A DNA stretch of 64,000 nucleotides from Endomychus coccineus (Eukaryota > Arthropoda > Insecta > Coleoptera > Endomychidae). The DNA lies in the NCBI GenBank assembly GCA_958510875.1, contig OY294069.1, positions 62,001-126,000 of the forward strand, written 5' to 3'. This document shows, in pieces, positions 21,390 to 33,336 of the stretch. The notes under the pieces were generated by a model that made no database searches, was not told the origin of the DNA, and saw only the letters and a list, made by a program, of their open reading frames with translations. Numbering within the stretch: the stretch's first letter is position 1; each line of letters begins with the position of its first letter. The translations under genes and the position numbers were made by a program.

Positions 21390-21822
21390 TCCACTTTGAA
21401 AGATATTTTAATTACAGTTCAGTACAACAAGTATAAAAGTATATTATTTATAATAACCGGATTAATGATAATGGTTTATGGTTTACCTGAAGTATTTACG
21501 TTAATGCAACAACTCAATATTCAAAGTTTTAAGATGTTTACTAAATCACTGCACTTATGTCTGTCGAGTCACTGTAGAATGAGTATGCTCAGAAGCTTTA
21601 ATTCTTTCCAGGTATGCTATAGAATAGAGCATCCTGAAACAAGAGTCGCCCAATCCTCCAATTGTTTTTACAAGGTGGTTATTTTATTAATATTTCGGTT
21701 AAACATTATTTTACTATGCATTTTAATTTTCTATTTTATCAAGGTTGATTAATATTATAAATAGTATATGCTATAGTGATGACTTTTAATTACAATCAAA
21801 CTTTGAATTTGAATTGGTTTTT
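21390..21822 (+). other. Region after gag, no pol seen
   Basis: An open frame of 118 codons begins at a TTG at 21396 (KDILITVQYNKYKSILFIIT...) and includes two hydrophobic stretches. It does not match Pol. It might be a remnant of an envelope-type membrane segment or chance sequence. No 3' LTR was recognised. Confidence 0.35.
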
Positions 21823-24080
21823 CAGAAACTTGGATGAGTATTTATTAAAATATCTTAATGCAAACATTTCACTGCGAAATTCATTATTTCGAATTAGTGA
21901 GAAATCGCGACATGATTCATTTTTCAGGTACGTCTTGGGAAAATAATGTTTTGGCCGTTCGATTTATTTTTTAAGTGTATTGAATATTGTCATTACATAA
22001 TCTAATTATGCTCTAATATTAACTACAATCTGAATGTGATTAGTTTCAGAATGCATGTAGTTGAACTTCATTATTAAACATGGCGTGCGAATGTGAAATT
22101 TGTTATAATTTTGAAAAATTAATAATCCGACAATCGCTACTCATTAGAACAGGTAAAAATAACGGGATGCGTACCTTATAAAACTTTTCACTTTTTCCTA
22201 TACAGCATATCACACAAACACATTAATAATTTCAATTGAGAGCCATTTGTAATGGCTAATGGCATGAACCTAACTGCGTATCTAAATTGAGAGAGGGTGC
22301 AAAATGGTAGAATGTCCATGTCCGTTTCAGTAGTTACAAATATTGCCACACCTATCAACCAATGACGGAGAAGACTGTCACACATCAAATCTAAAAGCTA
22401 GGCGCGTAATTTAAAAGCACGAACTATCTTCAAAGCACATCGAGTTAAGTTTTTTCGTTGAATTTGAATTGGTTTTTGAGAAACATGAATGAGTATTCAT
22501 TAAAATAGCTTAATGCAAACATTTCACTGCGAAATTAAATATTTCGAATTGGTGTAAAATACGTAATTTACTGCGCAATTTTAGAAATGATTCGTTTTTC
22601 AGGTAATTCTAATATTAACTACAATCTGAATGTGATTCGTTTCAGAATGCATCTAGTCAAACTTTATTATAAAGAATGACGAATTTGAAAAGTTATAAAT
22701 CGTGAAAACTAATAAATCGGAGAATCTCTACTCTATTAGAACATGTAAAAATAACGGGATGCGTACCTTATGAAATTTTGCACTTTTTCCTATACAGCAT
22801 ATCACACACACACACACACACACACACACATTTAAAATTTCAATTGAGAGCCATTTGTAATGGCTAATTGCATGAAGCTATACTGCGTATCTAAATTGTG
22901 AGACGGTGCAAAATGGTAATAAGTCCATGTCCGTTTCGGTAGTTACAAATATTGCCACACCTATCAACCAATGACGGAGAAGACTGTCACACATCAAATC
23001 TAAAAGCTAGGCGCGTAATTTAAAAGCACGAACTATCTTCAAAGCACATCGAGTTAAGTTTTTTCGTTGAATTTGAATTGGTTTTTGAGAAACATGAATG
23101 AGTATTCATTAAAATGCGCAATTTCAGGCGAAAGGTACGTCTTCGGAAAAGAATGTTTTCTCGGTTCCATTTGTTGTTTAGGTGTATTGAATACTGTCAT
23201 TACATTATCTATGTAATTATTGAGAAATTGACTGAGCACTTACATTACCTAAATTCCTCAAATAAATTATGTTCTTTGGGAGCTATTCATCAAATATTTT
23301 GAATTTCAATAAGTGAAAGAGGGCTTTAATAATATTGAATAATCACAGACAATAATAAGCGTTTGAAATTCTAGATAATATTTTATGAATCGATTTCATA
23401 TTTCAATTAATGTTGGGAAATAGAGAAAAATTGTTTTTCAGAAACTTGGATGAGTATTTATTAAAATATCTTAATGCAAACATTTCCCTTCGAAATTCAT
23501 TATTTGGAATTAGTGAGAAATCGCGAAATAATTCATTTTTCAGGTACGTCTTTGGAAAGTAATGTTTTGGCCGTTCAATTTACTTTTTAGGTGTATTGAA
23601 TACTGTCATTACATAATCTAATCATGCTCTAATATTAACTACAATCTGAATGTGATTCGTTTCAGAATGCATGTAGTTGAACTTCATTGTTAAACATGGC
23701 GGATTTGAAAATAGTTATAATCATGATAAACTAATAATCGGAGAATCTCTACTCTATTAGAGCAGGTAAAAATAACAGGGCGTACCTTATATAGCTTTGC
23801 ACTTTTTCTTACACAGCATATCACATTAAGTGTTCATCACACACCCACACACCCAAGTTAAAATTTTGATTCCAGCGCCATACTTATTGTTCTAACGACT
23901 TGATAATTGAAATTGAAATGCGTAATGGACAGATGACCCTTCCAGTTTCTAGCAACAAATATTGCCACCAACCAATCAGTGATTGAGAGGATTGTATTGG
24001 GACAAATCTAAAAAATAGGCGGGTATTTCAAACCACGTACAATCAAAATAGCTTAATGCAAACATTTCACTGTGAAATTA
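21823..24080. repeat. T repeat: three tandem diverged copies
   Basis: Units begin near 21823, 22470 and 23437. They share GAAACTTGGATGAGTATT, CTACAATCTGAATGTGATT, AAAATAACGGGATGCGTACC, CACTTTTTCCTATACAGCAT and TATTGCCAC...CAACCAATGACGGAG, in that order, and each spans 600-700 bp. A fourth copy at about 32950-34290 carries a P-like insertion. No protein is visible in any copy. The order T then Q then R is shared with the later locus, so these may be parts of one larger low-copy element. Confidence 0.8.
22803..22830. repeat. CA microsatellite
   Basis: About 14 CA repeats lie within the second T unit, at a position where the first unit has only CACACAAACACA. Confidence 0.95.
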
Positions 24081-24269
24081 AATATTGAATTTCAATAAGT
24101 GAAAGGGGTTGTCCAAACTTTTAGATCTAAGATTCAAGAGACATCACAGTTTATTTCATGTGTTTAGTGTGTGACATTCAACTATATATAATTTTGAGTC
24201 TTTCTGATGACAGCTGATGTTAATTGTGAAATACATTATGTAAAACATTTGAATGTATCAGAGTATGAT

Positions 24270-24830
24270 TTAACGTCGATTGGCAATAAGCGAAGTAAAA
24301 TGCATTACAATGAACAAAGTGGTTACTTAGATAATCCTGAGATACAACGAAACGGCTAGTTTATGTAACAGCTGACGATCGCGACTCTCAGATTGAAGTA
24401 AAAGCCTCGCTACAAAATCGCGATAATCCATTTATTATAAGCAAAGTAATCATTGTCTGCCATTAATGAAACTTTGAGTGAGAGTTTGATTGGATACATC
24501 CTCTGAGCGTATAACCAGAATTTGAAGATTCACGTTGTTGCTGCTTGGAATGTTATCTTAGATTTAGGGATGACTTAGTTTTTATTTTAATCTCTCAAGG
24601 AAATGTTCGCACATAACAACTTTCAGAGTAGTTGTTCGTTATTAAATGATTAACAAATTTATATATCAGCCGACTTTATAGTGTTATCACAATTATCAAA
24701 AGTGCAGTTAAGAAATAAAAATGTAACTTTACATTAGGGGTGAATTTTCTTCTTTCGGGATTATCTCGCTATATTTTCGTAATTTGTTAACTACAAATTT
24801 ATAGCGCATCTAATTACCTATCTTGTATTA
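24270..24830. repeat. Q-R dispersed repeat, third locus
   Basis: The Q block (TAGTTTATGTAACAGCTGAC near 24356, then CTCTCAGATTGAAG) is followed by the R block (TTTGATTGGATACATCC to ATAGCGCATCTAATTACC). Flanking words on the left (CGTCGATTGGCAATAAGCG) recur at about 35638. Confidence 0.75.
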
Positions 24831-24839
24831 TTACTTTTT

Positions 24840-25060
24840 TCCCTAGGGGTTGCAGGACCTTGACGTGTGCCAGGTAGATTGTGCTTTGTGTCGGTGGGAA
24901 GGCTTACCTGAGCAAGGGGGTCCTAAGGATTCATGACCTGTATGAATAGTATCTCAACCGGAAAGCTGTGTCCAGGCATGTGAAGACGAATGATTGAAAC
25001 AACTGGGATCGCTCTGGGTCTGCCAGATTGGACAAAATGTGGTAGCAAAGTTTAAAAATA
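24840..25060. other. GC-richer island of unknown origin
   Basis: About 220 bp with clearly higher G+C than the flanks (for example CTAGGGGTTGCAGGACC near 24845 and GGGATCGCTCTGGGTCTGCC near 25006). It has no open frame that I recognise and could be a piece of a transposon 5' UTR. Confidence 0.4.
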
Positions 25061-27129
25061 CATTATGTAGACATTTGAATAAAATTTCAATCTAACAGAA
25101 GTATATCTAAACATCTTTCAGTAGCAGTTTCTAAATCAGTTGCAATATATTTTCTGTTCCTACAAGCATACATTTGCCTGCAGAAGTGTCCGAAAACTCT
25201 AGTGTAACTCTTTGGATAGTTAACATTGCGATGGTGTAATGATATCAAATAAGTAGAATATAATAAATAGTCTTTATTATTGCACAACATACAGAAGATT
25301 ATGTCTCTATACAATCATTTATATAACATTATGAATATTTATAAATATAATATAACAATTACAATTATTACTAAGATTAAATTATAAATTGGAATATGAT
25401 TAAAATCTCACAATCCATTCTTCAGTATTTGTCACCCCTTCTTCAGGTAATATAAGTGGCTACAATGATGAAAAATCTTTCAATATATTTAATATAATTA
25501 ATTGCTTACATTCTAAAATGAATATTGATGAAAAACAAAATGATACATTTCAAATTTACACAAATAAATCCTATACTTCAGCTTAATTAGCAAAAATTAA
25601 GCAGGAAGATTACATAAATGTGAAATATAGAAATAAAAATGAAAATAAGATAAAATTAGTAGATAACTATGTATTTATACATTAATTAGAAGTTTTGTGA
25701 AGAAGAAAATTCATTTTTTTTTCATTCTATCAAATGTAAGTATAAAAATGATGATTCATGTGTTATGAATGTCAACACATCAAAAATTGGAAGACAAAAG
25801 AAAAATGTTATCTATAGATTTAGTATTTTGACTTCTGTTGGATATACTCCTATCCTTGATTAGGTTATTAAAGGCTTCTGGTGTAGATTCCCTTATTTAA
25901 ATATCAATTAGGTAAGATAATGGAATCATGTAGATGTGTAAACTTAGTATGTTTTGATTTCAGTTTATTTCAAATTACATTTACAATTTTTACTTGTATC
26001 TGTGCCAACATTACATTCTATACAAACTAAAACTTCTTAGATATGTATTGTTTCCAATCGTAGTACATATTATGTAAAAAAAAATAATTTAGGTTGAAAG
26101 ATAAAATATAGAATATAAAATATAAAACTACAAAAATATGGTGGAATGATGTCGGGTTTTATTTAAGTAATGAGCTTAATAAATTGTAATTTTGTATAAT
26201 GTATAATTTAGTCTGAATTTTAAATTGTGTTTTAGTAGAGCTCTTCAATTTGACAGGTAGTGAATTGTACAATCTTATACCAATAGTCTTTTAAGTTTTA
26301 TTAAATTTTTGGTATTTATATTCCTTATTCTGTATGGCTCTAGTTGTGTAGGGCTCTTTATATTCTTTTTTATACATGAATTTAATAAAATCTGTAATTG
26401 TTGGTTATTTCAATAATGGAAATGTAAAAATGAAAAAGCAATCTAATGAATTCAGATTTCAGCTCCAGTGAGAATAAGCCCTTATATACACTATTAATTT
26501 AAAATAGTATTTAAACATGATACCTCTCATTATATGATGAGCTGGTGAGATATATTCCATTTTGTACAACATAAGTTTGAAATAATCCTAAAATACTGGC
26601 AAACTGAATTTTTGAGCTATGGAAAAGAGGAATGCCATCAATTTAACCATTTAAATACTACTGGATCAATCCAATAAAAATTTTAAAAAAGGCAACATTC
26701 GAGTGTACTATCAATTATTATTAAACAAAATTCCAATATTTATAAAATAACATAGTTTTTTGAAATATACCCTTCAATACATTTGTCAACCTTAAGTGAA
26801 AGTACATGCAATTATCTAAATTATTCTTGAAATCAACTTTTTTGCTGTATTTAACAATCATCTAGAATCTAATTGAAGATGTATAGAATGTATTCAAGTA
26901 TTCAAATATAAAATTTCCAGTTTCACCTAAATTCATGTCAGGCTTAGATTGATTTTATAACTACTGGTAAACGTTTTTGTTCATTCATTTATAATTTCTA
27001 GTGACTGAATGGCATATTGCAAATGATTTGAAATTATGCACTTAATAATTTCTTTTTCACATATTACAATTAATATCTGATAAATTATTATAAATTATGG
27101 CTGAATGTTGGTATCTTTGCTTTTATGTT
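25061..27129. other. Gene-free AT-rich DNA with duplicated blocks
   Basis: No gene was recognised. Several blocks recur later in the same order: 25510-25740 resembles 30900-31105 and 31380-31600; 25806-25890 (GTTATCTATAGATTTAG...CCTATCCTTGATTAGG) resembles 29466-29550; 26515-26650 (CATTATATGATGAGCTGGTG) resembles 29795-29910. This indicates segmental duplication with decay. Confidence 0.6.
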
Positions 27130-27729
27130 CTCTTTCTGGAGCTAAAATCAACCATACTTTTATAACAAACTCTATATCCATTTATTGTACAGGTGTATAG
27201 ATAGGTAACTTTGAAACATGCTAAAAAATTATTCATTTCTATTTAAAGAATTTGTGATTTTGAAGATATTGCATCAATGCAATATAAATAACCTAAATAA
27301 CAGTATCTTGAGATGAAACTATTAATATATAACATAAAAACAATATATTTTATATCAGGCTGACTGCTTGATACAAGCTGAAGCATTTGAATGTCTGATG
27401 TGAAAGTGGAAAAGTTTTCATTTATTATTCGCAAGAGATATATTAACTGTATGACAGAATAAAGCTTTTTTACATTCAATGTCTTGATATAACAACTAAA
27501 GTTGAAATGTTTTACAGAACCCACATCAGATGAAACAGTAGACCATACATATCCAAAATCAGCCTTCTCAAAATGATCTGTCATCAATAATCAAAGTACT
27601 CTGTTAGCTGTTGCCATTAGATCCCATCTATCCAACGTTGGCAAATAGGAAACACTGAAAATAGGAGAAATCATGTCATAATTCCTAGAATGATCAAAAA
27701 TATTTCAATACGTAATTTAAGTATAATTG
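27130..27729 (-). repeat. A-family unit 1 with F-box-like exon
   Basis: This is the first full-length unit of the duplicated block that carries the F-box-like exon on the minus strand. It shares the A block (GGAGCTAAAATCAACCATAC), the GATGTGAAAGTGGA block and the exon block with the units at 28727-29290 and 30298-30880. Confidence 0.7.
27556..27654 (-). pseudogene. F-box-like exon, copy 1
   Basis: On the minus strand a TTTTCAG acceptor precedes VSYLPTLDRWDLMATANR, which resembles the start of an F-box (hydrophobic-LP-x-x-D...W). A stop codon interrupts it shortly after, and the donor reads GG/ATATGT instead of GG/GTATGT. So both the frame and the 5' splice site are damaged. The F-box call rests on a short match. 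Confidence 0.5.
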
Positions 27730-27859
27730 CTAAGATTCTAAAATGGATATTGATGAAAATTGAAATGATACATTTCAAATTTACACAACAAATCCAATAC
27801 TTCAGCTTAACTGTGTTGTACATTTTTTTGTCAATTATGTTGTATTGAAATGTATTTCT

Positions 27860-28690
27860 TTACTTGAAGTAAAATAATGTCTATAGATTTGTAACCTTTT
27901 TGTGTTTTGATTAATAGAGTACCTTCTCCCAGACCCCTTCTAGAAGTAGCTATGTATCATGAGAAGATATTTGTTCATTGTTATGAAGGTCCATTAAATT
28001 ATTTTTAATACTGAACATACACAAAATAATTTGATTACCTCAATAGATCCCCATCTTTTAATTAATTTCAACACATTTTTTTTTATATAGTCATGAATTT
28101 TTTTTTTATAATCGTGATATCGGAAACGGTAATAGATACAGTTTTGGGGTTAAATAGCAAAAAATGGATTAACTACAGGGCCATTCATATGGAAGTATAT
28201 GATTTCCAATATCATTTTTGATTTTTGTGATTTCATATATTTTTATAATAAAAGTTTATTTTGTAATTTTTCTACAGTGTTTTATTCAGGGTGGTGCTCA
28301 TTTGTAATGAAATTCATTTAATGCTCTACTTATTGAATTGGATCAGACCTTAGATGAACTAAAAACAGCAGGAGGTATGACTGATAAGAATGAAGTAGTT
28401 TAAATTGTCTTATGAAAGCTCTTCAAAAGAAGAATAAAATGGTAAACGGTAACATAGCTTTTTCCAATTATCATAACAAAAACGGAAATTTGTACAGGAA
28501 ATCTGAAACACATTACAGCAGAAAATCTTTAAAAAATAATTCATCTACAACTTCAAGTTTTCCATTTTGGATGGAGAATAGAAGTATATGGTGAAAGTAG
28601 GATGGTGCATGTAGTTAGAAAAACTTCTGATGAGGAATATTCATTCTTAATCTTTACTGAAGCAAATAAAGTTTTAACTTTATAATCAAT
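27860..28690 (+). pseudogene. Copia-like gag fragment, copy 1
   Basis: Broken translation gives ELDQTLDELKTAGGMTDKNE (about 28335-28395), KALQKKNKMVNGNIAF, then YHNKNGNLYRKSETHYSRKS and SSTTSSFPF up to 28565. This is the order seen in Ty1/copia Gag before its zinc knuckle (LDEL, KTAGG, a basic stretch). The knuckle itself is not intact here. A related copy at 32060-32700 keeps more of the knuckle. Confidence 0.6.
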
Positions 28691-28726
28691 GTGTGACAGT
28701 ACATCATGAGAAAAGTTTGTTGTAGA

Positions 28727-29290
28727 CCTTTCTGGAGCTAATATCAACCATACTTTTATAATAACCTCTATATCTATTTATTTTACAGATGTATGGATAG
28801 ATATGTTTGAAAGATGCTGACAAATTATTTGTTTCTGTTAAGAATTTGTGATTTTGAAGATGTTGCATCAATGCAATAAACAGTATCTTGAGATGAAACC
28901 ATAATAACAATATATTTTATATAAGGCCTGCTTGATACTAACTAAAGCATTTGGCCTGATATGAAAGTGGAACAAGTTTTCATTTATTATTCAAAAGAAA
29001 TATATCAACTGTATGACAGAATAAAGCTTTTTTACATTCATTGTATTGATATAACAACTAAAGTTGAAATGTTTTACAAAACCCACATTTCGATGAGACA
29101 ATGAACTATACATACCCAAAAACAGCTTCCTCAAAACATTCCTATGGGCAAAATCAGCAATTGATGTCATCAATATTCGAAACGCTCTGTTAGTTGTTGC
29201 CATTAGATCCCATCTATCTAAAGTTGGCAAATAAGAAACACTGAAAATAAAAGAAATCATGTCATAATTCCTACATTGATCAAAAATATT
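28727..29290 (-). repeat. A-family unit 2 with F-box-like exon
   Basis: Same order of blocks as 27130-27729, with small deletions. It ends in the exon block and the TGTCATAATTCCTACA word. Confidence 0.7.
29116..29240 (-). pseudogene. F-box-like exon, copy 2 (open frame)
   Basis: A TTTTCAG acceptor and a GG/GTATGT donor bound a 125-nt exon with no stop. It reads VSYLPTLDRWDLMATTNR, then AFRILMTSIADFAHRN and VLRKLFL. This is the longest and best preserved copy and may be closest to the ancestral exon. No partner exons were identified, so a functional gene is not shown. Confidence 0.5.
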
Positions 29291-30297
29291 ACAATAAGTA
29301 ATATATGTATAGTTGCAAAGATTTTAAAACGAATAATACATCCAATACTTCAGGTTAATTAGCAAAAAATAAAAGAGAAGAAGAAACATTGAATAAATAT
29401 GAAATATAGAAATAAAAATGTGTTTTAAATGTCAACATCAAATATTGGAAAACAAAAGAAAAATGTTATCTATAGATTTAGTAATTTGACTTCTGTTGGA
29501 TAGACTCCTATCCTTGATTAGGTTATAAAAGGTTTCTAGTGTAGATTCCTTTATTTAAATATCAACTGTATTGTACATTTTTGTCAATTGTGTTGAATTA
29601 TTCATTTGTTTACATGTAGATGTGAAAGCTTAATATGTTTTGATAACTCTTTATATTATTTTTATAAATAAATTTAGTAAAATTTGTAATTGTTGGTTAT
29701 TTCAAATTTTATTTAGAAGGGATGAAAATGTAAAAATGAAAAAGCAATTTAATGAATTCAGATAAATAAATAGTATTTAAACAGGTACCTCTCATTATAT
29801 GATGAGCTGGTGAGATATATTCTGTTTTTTTACAACATAATTTTGAAATAATTCTAATACTGGCAAACTGAATACTTCAGCTATGGAAAAGAGGAATGCC
29901 ATCAATGTAACCATTCTTTATTAACTGAATCAACCCAATAACAATAAAAAAAAGAATATTTGAGTGTACTTAAAAAAAAATTGTTAAAAATAACAGATAA
30001 CAAAAGACCATATCCGATAGTAAGTAATAGATTTAGACTTTACAGTTGAAATAGTTTCAAGTGTTCAAATATAAAATTTCCAGTTTCACCTAAATTCATG
30101 TCAGGATTAGAATGATTTTGAATCAACAGAGATACATTTTTGTTCTTTCCATTATAATTTCTACTGACTGAATGGCATATTGCAAATGATATGAAATTAT
30201 GCACTTAATAATTTCTTTTTCACTAATGATAGTAAATTACAACAAATATTGACAAATTATTTTGCTGAATGTTGGTATCTTTGCTTATACTTTCACT
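29291..30297. other. Duplicated AT-rich DNA, no gene
   Basis: It repeats blocks from 25.5-27.0 kb in the same order (29466-29550 and 29795-29910) with deletions. Nothing coding was recognised. Confidence 0.55.
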
Positions 30298-30880
30298 TTC
30301 TGGAGCTAATATCAACCATACTTTTATAACAAACTCTACATCCATTTCTTTTACAGATGTATGAAAGATATCTTTGGAAGATGCTAAAAAATTCTTTATT
30401 TCTGTTTAAAGAATTTGTAATTTTGAAGATGTTGCATCAATTCAATATAAATAACCAAAATATTATCAGTATCCTAAGATGAAACCATAACCATAACATA
30501 ATAACAATATATTTCTTATCAGGCTACCTGCTTGATACTACCTAAAGAATTGGGCCTGATGTGAAAGTGAAACAAAATTTACATATTCAAAAGAGATATA
30601 TTAACTGTATGACAGAATAAAGCTTTTTTACATTCAATGTATTGATATAACAACTAAAGTTGAAATGTTTTACAGACCCCATATCAGATGAAACAATTAA
30701 CTATACATACCCAAAATCAGCCTTATCAAAATGATCTGTCATCAATAATGGAAGTACTCTGTTAGCTGTTGCCGTTAGATCCCATCTATTTAATGTTGGC
30801 AAATAGAAAACACTGAAAATAAGAGAAATCATGTCATAATTCCTACAATTATCAAAAATATTTCAATACCTAATTTATGT
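30298..30880 (-). repeat. A-family unit 3 with F-box-like exon
   Basis: The A block, the GTGAAAGTGAAACA block and the exon block occur in the same order as units 1 and 2. Confidence 0.7.
30711..30812 (-). pseudogene. F-box-like exon, copy 3 (open frame)
   Basis: The acceptor TTTTCAG and donor GG/GTATGT are both kept. The frame is open: VFYLPTLNRWDLTATANR, then VLPLLMTDHFDKADFG. It has substitutions at positions conserved in the other copies (D to N, M to T). Confidence 0.5.
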
Positions 30881-31600
30881 ATAATTGCTAAGATTCTGGA
30901 ATGAATATTGATGAAAAATTAAAGGAAACATTTCAAATTTACACAAATAAATCCAATACTTCAGCTTAATCAGCAAAAATCAAGTAGGAAGATTAAATAA
31001 ATGTGAAATATAGAAATAAAAATGAAAATAAAGTAAAGTTAGTACATAAATATATATTTGAAGAAGTGAAAATTATTTTTTTTTCAATTTATCAAATGTA
31101 AGAGATATATTAACTGTATGACAGAATAAAGCTTTTTTACATTCAATGTCTTGATATAACACTTAAAGTTGAAATGTTTTACAGAACCCACATCAGATGA
31201 AACAATTAACTATACATACCCAAAATCACCATTCTCAAAATGATCTGTCATCAATAATCAAAGCAGTTTCTTAGCTGTTGCCACTAGATCCCATCTATCT
31301 AACGTTGGCAAATAAGAGAAATAATGTCATAATTCCTACAATGATCAAAAATATTTCAATACCTAATTTATGTATAATTGCTAAGATTCTGGAATGAATA
31401 TTGATGAAAAATGAAAGGAAACATTTCAAATTTACACAAATAAATCCAATACTCCAGCTTAATCAGCAAAAATTAAGTAGGAAGATTAAATAATTGTGAA
31501 ATATAGAAATAAAAATGAAAATAAAGTAAAGTTAGTACATAAATATATATTTGAAGAAGTGAAAATTATTTTTTTTTCAATTTATCAAATGTAAGAGATA
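30881..31600 (-). repeat. Short tandem unit containing the fourth exon copy
   Basis: A unit of about 490 bp (exon block plus the flank ending in TTTTTTCAATTTATCAAATGTAAGAG) is repeated in tandem: 30600-31105, 31105-31595 and 31595 onward. The junction word ATCAAATGTAAGAGATATATTAAC recurs at about 31094 and 31585, which marks recent unequal duplication. Confidence 0.7.
31220..31316 (-). pseudogene. F-box-like exon, copy 4, acceptor lost
   Basis: It reads SYLPTLDRWDLVATAKK and then a stop. A small deletion has removed the TTTTCAG acceptor and the first codon, while the donor is kept. It is clearly a pseudo-exon. Confidence 0.5.
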
Positions 31601-31712
31601 TATTAACTGTATGACAGAATAAAGCTTTCTTACATTCAATGTAATGATATAACAAGTCAAGTTGAAATGTTTTACAGAACCCATATCAGATGAAACAATT
31701 AACTGTACATAC

Positions 31713-31864
31713 CCAAAATCAGCCAGATCAATTAAAAATATTTCAACCAACAAAAAGCAGCTGATCTGTCATCAATAGCAGCTTGATCTGTTATCAATAA
31801 TCGAAGCACTCTCTTAGCCGTTGCCATTAGATCCCATCTATCTAACGTTGGCAAATAGGAAACA
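31713..31864 (-). pseudogene. F-box-like exon, copy 5, with internal insertion
   Basis: The acceptor is intact and the start reads VSYLPTLDRWDLMATAKR followed by VLRLLITDQ. An internal duplication of a GATCTGTCATCAATA-type word and unrelated bases lengthen it to about 152 nt before the CATACCC donor. The frame stays open through the added part. Confidence 0.45.
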
Positions 31865-32059
31865 CTGAAAATAGGAGAAATCATGTCATAATTCCTACAA
31901 TGATCAAAAATATTTCAATACCTAATTATGTATTTATATATTATATATAAGATTCTAAAATGAATATTGATGAAAATTGAAATGATACATTTCCAATTCA
32001 CAAAAACAAAGCCTATACTTAAGCTTAACTGTGTTTTACATTTTTTTGTTATTGTGTTG

Positions 32060-32700
32060 TATTGAAATGTATTTCTTTACTTAAAGTACAATAATGGGAT
32101 CAGTTGTCTTTAGATTTGTAAACTTATTGTGTTTTGATTTATAGAGTACCTCCTCCCAGACCTCTTCTAGAAGTAGCTATGTATGGTGAGAATATGATGT
32201 TTGCTCATTGTTATGAAGATCCATTAAATTATTATTAATACTAAAAACACACATAATTTGACTATCTCATTAGATGCCATCTTTGAATTACTTTCAACAC
32301 ATTGTTTTTTATGTAGTCATGAAATTTTTTTTATAATGGTGATATCAGAAACGGTAATAGATACAGTTTTGGTTAAATAGGAAAACAATTGATCAACTAC
32401 AGGTCCATTCATATGGAAGTATATAATTTCCAATGGCATTTTTGATTTTTGTGTTACAAAACATTCATTTAATGCTCTACTTATTGAATTTGATCAGCCC
32501 TTAGATGAACTAAAAAGATGAGGAAATCTGGCACACATTACAACAGAAATTCTGTAAATAATAATTATTCATCTTGAACTTCAAATTTTCCATTTAGATG
32601 TCATTTATGTAACAAAGATGGAGGAAATAAATATATGGTGAAAGTAGGGTGGTGCAAGCAGTTAAAAAAACTCATGATGGGGAATTTAAGAGTAGGTACC
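32060..32700 (+). pseudogene. Copia-like gag fragment, copy 2, with knuckle
   Basis: It parallels 27880-28690: the word CTAGAAGTAGCTATGTATG near 32168, CATTCATTTAATGCTCTACTT near 32462, then ATTTGATCAGCCCTTAGATG. Near 32580-32620 it reads SNFPFRCHLCNKDGG, the start of a CCHC knuckle whose histidine and last cysteine are lost. The remainder of copia Gag-Pol is absent. Confidence 0.6.
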
Positions 32701-33291
32701 TACTTACAAGCATTGAATAGATTGTTGAAAATTTTATTCTGGGGTAAAATAATGCGAAATGTATGTTGAAAATGGTCACTGCAAGCCACTTCAAATTCTA
32801 TCAACTAGTTCAACCATTAAAACCCAGGAACATACTATTAAGAGCTCAGCTTTGTAAGAATCTGAAAATTGTAGTCATTATAATTCACAATTACTAGAAT
32901 ATTCATATATTAAATAAACATAACACCAAATATGAAAAACATAAAACATTTTGCTATCATGTTAAATATAATCTATATGTGATTGTGTCAGCATGCATCT
33001 GGAGCCAAACGCCAAACGTGGTTAGTCACTAAAAATTTCGAATGTGAAGATCACTAGAAAAGCCAAAAACAATAAATTGGAGGATCTGTACTGTATTAGA
33101 AGTATTGGAACAGGTAAAAATAACGGGATGCGTACCTGCTATAACTTTCCATTTTTTCTTATAAAACGTATCACATTAAATGTTCAGCACACTAATTAAA
33201 ATTTTAATTTGCTTATTCCTGTAATTGTAATTTGTAATGACTTCACACTTCACACAAATATTGCGACCCATCAACCAGTGACGGAGTAAAC

Positions 33292-33328
33292 CATAGATAA
33301 CTTTACTACGTTAGTAGAGTTATCTATG
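33292..33328. mobile_element. 37-bp palindrome with 8-bp target duplication
   Basis: The left arm CATAGATAACTTTACTA and the reverse complement of the right arm CATAGATAACTCTACTA differ at one base and surround CGT. It is flanked by perfect 8-bp repeats GAGTAAAC (33284-33291 and 33329-33336). An 8-bp duplication fits P or hAT elements. This could be an extreme internal-deletion derivative made of its two ends only. Confidence 0.7.
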
Positions 33329-33336
33329 GAGTAAAC

